Assembly (NCBI RefSeq): GCF_004353505.1
Contig: NZ_SMNQ01000006.1
Coordinates: 1-64,000, forward strand
Source: Streptomyces sp. WAC05374
GTDB lineage: Bacteria; Actinomycetota; Actinomycetes; Streptomycetales; Streptomycetaceae
Direction of reading: 5' to 3'
DNA: 64,000 nucleotides
The notes under the pieces were generated by a model. It was not told where the DNA came from and ran no database searches. It saw only the letters and a program-made list of their open reading frames with translations. Below are positions 58,444 through 64,000 of this stretch, in pieces (the stretch's first letter is position 1; every line of letters starts with the position of its first letter). The position numbers and the translations under genes are program-made.

Positions 58444-58977
58444 GTGGCCGAGCAGCTTTACGCCACCCTGAAGACCAACATGGGCGACATCGAGATCCGG
58501 CTCTTCCCGGACCACGCCCCGAAGACGGTCAAGAACTTCGTCGAGCTCGCGAAGGGCGAGCGTGAGTGGACGCACCCGGCGACCGGGAAGAAGTCCACGG
58601 ACCGCCTCTACGACGGCACGGTGTTCCACCGGGTCATCAGCGGCTTCATGATCCAGGGTGGCGACCCGCTGGGTAACGGCACCGGCGGCCCGGGCTACGA
58701 GTTCGGCGACGAGTTCCACCCGGAGCTCTCCTTCAACAAGCCGTACCTGCTGGCCATGGCGAACGCCGGCCCGGGCACCAACGGTTCGCAGTTCTTCGTC
58801 ACCGTCGCGCCCACCACGTGGCTGACCGGCAAGCACACGATCTTCGGTGAGGTCGCCAACGAGGCCGGCAAGAAGGTCGTGGACGCGATCGCCGCCACCC
58901 AGACCAACCCGCGCACCGACCGCCCGGTCAAGGACATGGTCATCGAGTCCGTCGAGATCGAGACCCGCCAGGGCTGA
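58444..58977 (+). CDS. ppiA: Peptidyl-prolyl cis-trans isomerase, cyclophilin type
   Basis: 177 residues, cytosolic cyclophilin. Family stretches: VFHRVISGFMIQGGDPLGNGTGGPGYEFGDE (with the catalytic R and FMIQGGD) and MANAGPGTNGSQFFVT. It speeds proline isomerisation in protein folding. GTG start at 58444 after GGAAGG. Same position as Rv0009 in mycobacteria. Two hairpins follow. Confidence 0.95.
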   Translation: MAEQLYATLKTNMGDIEIRLFPDHAPKTVKNFVELAKGEREWTHPATGKKSTDRLYDGTVFHRVISGFMIQGGDPLGNGTGGPGYEFGDEFHPELSFNKPYLLAMANAGPGTNGSQFFVTVAPTTWLTGKHTIFGEVANEAGKKVVDAIAATQTNPRTDRPVKDMVIESVEIETRQG

Positions 58978-58993
58978 TCGCCCGGAGGCTCCG

Positions 58994-59016
58994 CCCGCTG
59001 CCGTTTTGGCAGCGGG
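58994..59016 (+). terminator. First hairpin after ppiA
   Basis: 9-bp stem CCCGCTGCC/GGCAGCGGG around GTTTT. Confidence 0.6.
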
Positions 59017-59024
59017 AACCTTTC

Positions 59025-59056
59025 CGCCTCGTCCATCCGTAAGGATGGACGAGGCG
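59025..59056 (+). terminator. Intrinsic terminator between ppiA and the rhomboid gene
   Basis: 14-bp perfect stem CGCCTCGTCCATCC/GGATGGACGAGGCG with a GTAA loop, followed by TTTT. One of the few U-tailed terminators in the window. Confidence 0.85.
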
Positions 59057-59081
59057 TTTTGTGCGTGACGAGGGGATCTCC

Positions 59082-59945
59082 ATGGAGCAGGCGCATCTGC
59101 CGGGCTGTTACCGCCATCCCGGTAAGGAGACGGGGATCCGCTGTACGCGCTGCGAGCGGCCCATCTGTTCCGACTGCATGGTGAACGCGTCGGTCGGTTT
59201 CCAGTGCCCGGAGTGTGTGCGCGACGGGTCGGGCACGGGACACTCGCGGACCGCCAACCAACCGCGCACCATCGCGGGCGGCAGGGTCACGGCCGGCCAC
59301 CCCCACCTGGTCACCAACGTCCTCATCGGACTCAACCTGCTCGTCTTCCTCATCGGCAGGCTGAACCCCGCCGTCATCGACGAGCTGGTGCTCATCGGGT
59401 TCGCCTTCGACCCCGATCTCGGGCGGGTGGTGGGGGTCGCGGACGGCGAGTGGTACCGGCTGGTCTCCTCGATGTTCCTGCACGAGGAGATCTGGCACGT
59501 CGCCGGCAACATGCTGCTGCTGTGGCTGCTCGGCGGGGCTCTGGAGGCGGAGCTCGGCCGGGCCCGGTACGTGACGCTCTACCTGCTGTCCGGGCTGGCC
59601 GGAAGCGCGCTCACGTATCTGATCGCGCCGGAGAACCAGGGCTCGCTGGGGGCCTCGGGCGCCGTCTACGGGCTGCTGGGCGCGACCGTCGTCCTCGTAC
59701 GCCGGCTCAAGCGCGACATGCGGCCGATCATGGCGCTGGTGGTGCTCAACCTGGTGATCACCTTCGCGCGGGACGGGATCGCCTGGGAGGCGCACATCGG
59801 CGGACTGGCCGCCGGTCTGATCATCGCGTACGCCATGGTCAACGGCCCGCGCGAGCGGCGGGCGCTGCTGCAGGGGGCGGCCTGTGCGCTGGTGCTGGGA
59901 CTGACCCTGGTGACCGTGGTTCTGAGGACGGCCGCGCTCACCTGA
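59082..59945 (+). CDS. Rhomboid family intramembrane serine protease with N-terminal zinc finger
   Basis: 287 residues. The N-terminal B-box-like zinc finger has CYRHPGKETGIRCTRCERPICSDC and later QCPEC. The rhomboid domain follows with six helices: HEEIWHVAGNM (conserved H and N), GASGAVYG with the nucleophile Ser192, and the catalytic His238 in AHIGGLAAG. It cleaves substrates inside the membrane; the substrates are unknown. I take the ATG at 59082, which GAGGGGA precedes, instead of the GTG at 59061. Corresponds to Rv0110-type rhomboids in other actinobacteria. Confidence 0.92.
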   Translation: MEQAHLPGCYRHPGKETGIRCTRCERPICSDCMVNASVGFQCPECVRDGSGTGHSRTANQPRTIAGGRVTAGHPHLVTNVLIGLNLLVFLIGRLNPAVIDELVLIGFAFDPDLGRVVGVADGEWYRLVSSMFLHEEIWHVAGNMLLLWLLGGALEAELGRARYVTLYLLSGLAGSALTYLIAPENQGSLGASGAVYGLLGATVVLVRRLKRDMRPIMALVVLNLVITFARDGIAWEAHIGGLAAGLIIAYAMVNGPRERRALLQGAACALVLGLTLVTVVLRTAALT

Positions 59946-59964
59946 GCGCCGATTGTCCCCACCG

Positions 59965-60167
59965 TTGTCCACAGCATGTGTTCGATCTTGCGCATCATGT
60001 GGGGAACGCCTGTGCCCCTCACCTCTGACCTGGCATTTCACCGGAAGGGCAAGGGGCGGGCCGGGCTGTGGGAAGCGGCGGCCGCAATCACATCGGCGTC
60101 AACTCGATGCAAGTTATCCACAGATCGTCTGACCTTTTCCACCCGCTGTGCACAACGCTGTGGATAA
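59965..60167. promoter_or_regulatory. DnaA-box cluster outside oriC
   Basis: Three perfect DnaA boxes, TTGTCCACA 59965-59973, TTATCCACA 60114-60122 and TGTGGATAA 60159-60167 (complement), and a near match TGTGCACAA at 60147-60155. They fill the 285-bp gap between the converging rhomboid and crgA genes, where no promoter is needed. About 21 kb right of oriC. Confidence 0.75.
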
Positions 60168-60230
60168 CTCAGGGCAGGGCTTGACCGACTGCTGCCTGGC
60201 CGCGCCCCACAGGAGCCCCTGGGAGGACGG

Positions 60231-60491
60231 CTACTTCCACTGGGTGGAGACGCCGAAGCCCGCCGCGATGAAGCCGAAGCCGACCACGATGTTGAGGTTC
60301 CCGAGTGACTTGACGGGCAGGGAGCCGTCGGTGACGTAGAAGACCACGATCCAGGCGAGCCCGATGGCGAACAGCGCCAGCATCACCGGAGCCACCCAGC
60401 TACGGCTCGTCAGCTTGATGTTGGTCGCCTGCTTCGCGGACGACGGCGGGGGCGTGAAGTCGGCCTTCTTGCGGATACGTGACTTCGGCAC
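60231..60491 (-). CDS. crgA: Cell division protein CrgA
   Basis: 86 residues: a basic N-terminus ([20 protein letters not shown]) and two membrane helices ([24 protein letters not shown] and [20 protein letters not shown]), the family layout. CrgA limits FtsZ ring formation and co-ordinates sporulation septation in Streptomyces. GTG start at 60491 with AGGAGAG. It diverges from DUF881, as in mycobacteria. Confidence 0.95.
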   Translation of the reverse strand: MPKSRIRKKADFTPPPSSAKQATNIKLTSRSWVAPVMLALFAIGLAWIVVFYVTDGSLPVKSLGNLNIVVGFGFIAAGFGVSTQWK

Positions 60492-60657
60492 GAGGGACTC
60501 TCCTGTCGATGCGCTGCGTGACCGCGCAGGGAACTGTGGCTGTGTACAGCAACGTGGCTTCGTGGCTGGTCGCCGGGGTGTGACGAGGGGGACCACTGCC
60601 TCACCCGGGCGTCCGTTAGCGTAGTGCTTCCGCGGTGCTGAAGGAGATAAGGGTACG

Positions 60658-61425
60658 TTGAGCAATTCCGCCGACTCTCCCGAAGAGCCGGGCGGGCGCA
60701 GGAACTGGCGCCCCGTCCGGCTGCTCACCGCTGCCGTCTTCGCCCTCGCCGGCCTCATCTTCGTCACCAGCTTCAACACCGCCAAGGGCACCAACATCCG
60801 CAGGGACGACTCGTTGCTGAAGCTCTCGGACCTCATCCGGGAGCGCAGCCACAAGAACGCCGAGCTGGACGAGTCCACGGCGGCGGTACGCGATCAGGTC
60901 GACACCCTCGCCCGCCGTGACGACGGCTCCACCAAGGCCGAGGACGCCCGGCTGGGCGCCCTGGAGAAGGCCGCCGGCACCACCAAGGTCGCCGGCCAGG
61001 GCCTCACCGTCACGCTCAACGACGCCCCGCCCGGCGCCCAGGCCGCCCCCGGTTACCCCGAGCCGCAGGCCAACGACCTGGTCATCCACCAGCAGGACCT
61101 CCAAGCCGTCGTCAACGCCCTGTGGAAGGGCGGTGCCAAGGGCATCCGCGTCATGGACCAGCGGCTGATCTCCACGAGCGCCGTGCGCTGCGTCGGCAAC
61201 ACCCTGATCCTTCAGGGCCGGGTCTACTCGCCGCCGTACCGGATCACGGCCGTCGGCGACACCGGCAAGCTCCAGCGCGCGCTCGACGACTCCACCGCCA
61301 TCCAGAACTACCTGCTGTACGTGAAGGCGTACGGGCTCGGCTGGAAAGTCGACGAGCACGAGGCGATGACTCTGCCCGGGTACTCGGGCACAGTGGACCT
61401 CCACTACGCGGAGCCCGCCGACTAG
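60658..61425 (+). CDS. DUF881 family membrane protein
   Basis: 255 residues. A basic N-terminus and one helix ([21 protein letters not shown]) precede a coiled-coil segment ([30 protein letters not shown]) and the extracytoplasmic DUF881 domain ([41 protein letters not shown]). The start codon is TTG at 60658, after GAAGGAG; no other start fits. Conserved between crgA and trpG in actinobacteria (Rv0012); function unknown, a septum role has been suggested by its neighbours. Confidence 0.9.
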   Translation: MSNSADSPEEPGGRRNWRPVRLLTAAVFALAGLIFVTSFNTAKGTNIRRDDSLLKLSDLIRERSHKNAELDESTAAVRDQVDTLARRDDGSTKAEDARLGALEKAAGTTKVAGQGLTVTLNDAPPGAQAAPGYPEPQANDLVIHQQDLQAVVNALWKGGAKGIRVMDQRLISTSAVRCVGNTLILQGRVYSPPYRITAVGDTGKLQRALDDSTAIQNYLLYVKAYGLGWKVDEHEAMTLPGYSGTVDLHYAEPAD

Positions 61426-61440
61426 GGCCCGGCGCCGGAG

Positions 61441-62193
61441 GTGCCTGTGCGGCTGATCGTCAGGACCCTCAGCGAACTGTGCGTCACCGTGGGCACCGTC
61501 ATCGTGCTGTTCGTGGTGTACGTCGTCCACTGGACCGGCGTCGAGGCCCAGGGCGCGAGCGTCGGCGAGATCGGCGCCCTGGAGGAGCGGTGGGCCCGGG
61601 CCCCCGTCCAGCCGCCGGCCCCCTATCCCTCCCCGCGCCCGTCCCAGCACCCGTCACCCGGGGCGGACCCGACGGCGGCACCGGCGGCGGAGCCGACGGC
61701 GGCACCGGCGGCGGAGCCGTACGAGGACGGCGAACCGTTCGCCGTCATGTACGTCCCCCGCTTCGGCGCGGACTGGCACTGGCCCGTCCTGGAGGGCACC
61801 CGGGCCGCCACCCTGAAGAAGGGCCTCGGCCACTACCCCGCCACCGCCCGCCTGGGCGCCACCGGGAACTTCTCGGTGGCCGGCCATCGTCGTACGCACG
61901 GCGACCCCTTCAGGGACTTCCCCGCGCTGCGCCCCGGCGACGCGGTGATCCTCAACGACGGGACGACCTGGTTCACGTACCGCGTCGCGAGGGAGCCGTA
62001 CCGCACCGTTCCCGAGGACGTCGGCGTCGTCGACCCCGTCCCGGTGAGGTCCGGGTTCGGCGGCCCGGGCCGTTACCTCACGCTCACCACCTGCGACCCC
62101 GAGTGGGGGAGCAGCCACCGGCTGATCGCGTGGGCGCGGCTGGAGGCCACCCGCCCTGTGACGCAGGGCAAGCCCCCGGCTTTCCACAGGTGA
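61441..62193 (+). CDS. Class E sortase
   Basis: 250 residues. One N-terminal helix (CVTVGTVIVLFVVYVVHW), a Pro-rich linker that contains a doubled TAAPAAEP unit (61668-61715), then the sortase domain with catalytic His149 (VAGHRRTHG), Cys218 (TLTTCDP) and Arg227 (SSHR). Class E sortases of high-GC actinobacteria prefer LAxTG signals and anchor proteins such as long chaplins to the wall. Starts 15 bp after the DUF881 stop, so the same transcript is likely. Confidence 0.92.
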   Translation: MPVRLIVRTLSELCVTVGTVIVLFVVYVVHWTGVEAQGASVGEIGALEERWARAPVQPPAPYPSPRPSQHPSPGADPTAAPAAEPTAAPAAEPYEDGEPFAVMYVPRFGADWHWPVLEGTRAATLKKGLGHYPATARLGATGNFSVAGHRRTHGDPFRDFPALRPGDAVILNDGTTWFTYRVAREPYRTVPEDVGVVDPVPVRSGFGGPGRYLTLTTCDPEWGSSHRLIAWARLEATRPVTQGKPPAFHR

Positions 62194-62276
62194 CCCATCC
62201 CACGGGGATCGCCCCGTACTCTGGTGCGGTATCGAAGGGCATCCGACGACCATCGAGGGAAGGACCAGCAGGCGTC

Positions 62277-62438
62277 ATGTACGGCTGGATCTGGCGGCAT
62301 CTGCCGGGCAACGCGTGGGTGCGGGCGCTGATTTCGCTCGTCCTGATCCTCGCGGTCGTCTACGTGCTCTTCCAGTACGTGTTCCCCTGGGCGGAACCCC
62401 TGCTTCCGTTCAACGATGTGACGGTGGACGGTCAGTGA
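62277..62438 (+). CDS. Small membrane protein upstream of trpG
   Basis: 53 residues: a short N-terminus (MYGWIWRHLPGNAWVR) and one long helix (ALISLVLILAVVYVLFQYVFPW), ending in LPFNDVTVDGQ. GGAAGGA lies upstream of the ATG. Its stop overlaps the amidotransferase start by 4 nt (GTGA). It is conserved in position in Streptomyces as far as I recall; no function known. Confidence 0.75.
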   Translation: MYGWIWRHLPGNAWVRALISLVLILAVVYVLFQYVFPWAEPLLPFNDVTVDGQ

Positions 62439-63073
62439 GCGCGCGCATTCTCGTCGTCGACAACTACGACAGCTTCGTCTTCAACCTGGTCCAGTACCTG
62501 TACCAGCTCGGCGCCGAGTGCGAGGTCCGGCGCAATGATGAGGTGGAGCTGAGCCACGCGCAGGACGGCTTCGACGGCGTCCTGCTCTCGCCCGGGCCGG
62601 GCACCCCCGAGGAGGCCGGCGTCTGCGTCGACATGGTGCGGCACTGCGCCGGCACGGGCGTCCCGGTATTCGGCGTCTGCCTGGGCATGCAGTCGATGGC
62701 GGTGGCGTACGGCGGTGTCGTCGACCGCGCGCCCGAGCTGCTGCACGGCAAGACCTCCCCGGTGGTGCACGAGGGGCGGGGCGTCTTCGCCGGCCTGCCG
62801 TCGCCGTTCACCGCGACCCGGTACCACTCGCTGGCCGCCGAGCCGGCGGACCTGCCGGACGTCCTGGAGGTCACGGCACGCACCGAGGACGGCATCATCA
62901 TGGGGCTGCGCCACCGTGAGTTCGCCGTGGAGGGCGTGCAGTTCCACCCCGAGTCGGTGCTCACCGAGTACGGGCATCTGATGCTCGCCAACTGGCTGGA
63001 GCAGTGCGGCGACACCGGTGCGGTCGGCCGGTCGGCAGGGCTCGCGCCGGTGGTGGGCAAGGCCGTCGCGTGA
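62435..63073 (+). CDS. trpG: Glutamine amidotransferase, anthranilate/aminodeoxychorismate synthase component II
   Basis: 212 residues of the class I glutamine amidotransferase family (TrpG/PabA). Nucleophile Cys82 in FGVCLGMQ, the catalytic pair His171/Glu173 in VQFHPES, and N-terminal ILVVDNYDSFVFNLVQYL. It supplies ammonia for chorismate amination in tryptophan or folate synthesis; TrpG and PabA cannot be separated by sequence alone. It is coupled by 4-nt overlaps both to the small membrane protein and to the next sortase gene. In mycobacteria the same position holds Rv0013. Confidence 0.93.
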   Translation: MSARILVVDNYDSFVFNLVQYLYQLGAECEVRRNDEVELSHAQDGFDGVLLSPGPGTPEEAGVCVDMVRHCAGTGVPVFGVCLGMQSMAVAYGGVVDRAPELLHGKTSPVVHEGRGVFAGLPSPFTATRYHSLAAEPADLPDVLEVTARTEDGIIMGLRHREFAVEGVQFHPESVLTEYGHLMLANWLEQCGDTGAVGRSAGLAPVVGKAVA

Positions 63074-64000
63074 CCCCCGTGCGCCCGGAGCACGAGCACG
63101 GTTCGCCGTGGTTCCGGGCGACGAACCTCCCCGAGCCGGAACCCGAGGTTCCGTGGCCTTACGCGGGCCAAGGTACTCCGGGCGCGGGCGAGGGAACTCC
63201 GGCCCCCCAGCCCTACACGGACGCCGCCTGGCAGCCGCAGCAGCCCCCCGTACCGACCGGCCCCCTCCCCACCGGCCCCACACTCACCGGCCCCGTGCCC
63301 ACCCCCGCCGTACCCGACGACGAGACCATGGCCCTCCGCACGGAGGAGACGCGGCGAATAGCGGCCGGACCGGGCGCGGCGGGCGCACACTCCCACCGGT
63401 CCGCGGCCGGCGACCACCCGGCGACCGGCGACCGCCCTGCGACCGGCGACCGCCCGGCGACCGGTGGCCGGGCCGAGCGCCGCAAGGCCGCCAAGGGCCG
63501 GGGCCGCCGCCGCAAGGGCTCCTCCCCCGCGCCCGCCGCACCACCCCAGGACCCCGGCAGGCCGCTGACCCGTGTGGAGGCCCGGCGCGCGGCCCGGGCC
63601 CGCAAGGACAGCGTGGGCGTCGTGGCCAGCCGGGTGGTCGGCGAGGTGTTCATCACCTTCGGCGTCGTGATGCTCCTCTTCGTCACGTACCAGCTCTGGT
63701 GGACGAACATCCGCGCCGGTCTGGAGGCCGACGAGGCGAAGAAGGGCATCGAGAACGCCTGGGCGGAGGGCCGCAAGCCGGACGCCTTCGAACCGGGGCA
63801 GGGCTTCGCGATCATGTACATCCCGAAGCTCGACGTCGTCGTGCCCATCGCCGAGGGCATCAACAAGGAGAAGGTCCTCGACCGCGGCATGGTCGGCCAC
63901 TACGCCGAGGGCCGGCTCAAGACGGCCATGCCCTCCGACAAGCAGGGCAACTTCGCGGTCGCGGGCCACCGCAACACCCACGGTGAGCCGTTCCGCTACA
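63070..64000 (+). CDS. Class E sortase (partial, 3' end outside window)
   Basis: 310 codons visible, starting at the GTG at 63070 that overlaps the amidotransferase stop. A cytosolic, Pro/Thr-rich N-terminus (about 175 residues, with a PATGDRPATGD repeat) precedes a membrane helix (EVFITFGVVMLLFVTYQLWW) and the beginning of the sortase domain (FAIMYIPKLDVVVPIAEGI...GNFAVAGHRNTHGEPFRY). The catalytic His is present; the Cys and Arg lie beyond the window. The long N-terminal region distinguishes it from the sortase at 61441. Likely the srtE1/srtE2 type by position. Confidence 0.9.
   Translation, partial: MTPVRPEHEHGSPWFRATNLPEPEPEVPWPYAGQGTPGAGEGTPAPQPYTDAAWQPQQPPVPTGPLPTGPTLTGPVPTPAVPDDETMALRTEETRRIAAGPGAAGAHSHRSAAGDHPATGDRPATGDRPATGGRAERRKAAKGRGRRRKGSSPAPAAPPQDPGRPLTRVEARRAARARKDSVGVVASRVVGEVFITFGVVMLLFVTYQLWWTNIRAGLEADEAKKGIENAWAEGRKPDAFEPGQGFAIMYIPKLDVVVPIAEGINKEKVLDRGMVGHYAEGRLKTAMPSDKQGNFAVAGHRNTHGEPFRY

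Overview
The window is a piece of the chromosomal core of a Streptomyces species (or a very close actinomycete), centred on the replication origin. Three things point there. Coding GC and third-position GC are very high. The gene order runs rnpA-rpmH-dnaA-oriC-dnaN-gnd-recF-DUF721-gyrB-gyrA, with a gnd gene inserted between dnaN and recF. The non-coding DNA carries many Streptomyces-type DnaA boxes (TTGTCCACA) and ParB-binding parS sites (GTTTCACGTGAAAC). I see no transposase, integrase, prophage, CRISPR array or rRNA operon.

Left arm (1-17.6 kb): a truncated serine hydrolase; dnaB with DnaA boxes upstream; a MATE exporter; the rpsF-ssb-rpsR-rplI operon; a small membrane protein; a FemAB-type peptidyltransferase next to an alanine-racemase-like protein; a GT87-type membrane glycosyltransferase; a class A penicillin-binding protein; a PadR-type regulator with inositol-phosphate synthase behind a perfect palindrome; and an MFS transporter. 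Seven perfect parS sites lie between 4.6 and 32.4 kb, two of them built into terminator-like hairpins.

Segment 17.6-35.9 kb has the actinobacterial order also known from mycobacteria: cca, a DUF6049 membrane protein, murJ, a pseudokinase, sigM, its anti-sigma factor, trxB-trxA, then leftward parB-parA-rsmG-jag-yidC-yidD-rnpA-rpmH. The mycobacterial mutT4 and cwlM positions are not occupied. trxB has an excellent SigR-type promoter. The parB 3' end carries an exact 108-bp tandem duplication.

Origin and right arm: dnaA, an 807-bp oriC with about 20 DnaA-box-like sites, dnaN, gnd, recF, a DUF721 (DciA-like) gene, gyrB, gyrA, a DUF3566 protein, tRNA-Ile(GAT), a DLW-39 small protein, then a more variable stretch (49.3-58.2 kb). 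That stretch holds a secreted membrane-anchored protein, a tail-anchored Ser/Thr kinase with an HTH partner, tRNA-Ala(TGC), a Gly/Ala-rich surface protein, a DUF4239 protein, and many short tandem repeats, often at gene 3' ends. The core resumes with ppiA, a rhomboid protease, crgA (with an extra DnaA-box cluster), DUF881, two class E sortases and a trpG/pabA-type amidotransferase.

The region joins replication start (dnaA, dnaN, dnaB, DUF721), supercoiling control (gyrase), segregation (parABS), membrane insertion and RNase P (yidC, rnpA), thiol redox (trxBA) and envelope growth (murJ, PBP, FemAB, crgA, sortases). I found no clearly novel multi-gene system. The observations most worth following up are the DnaA-box clusters outside oriC, the tandem duplications that straddle stop codons, the FemAB/racemase-like pair, and the pseudokinase next to murJ.
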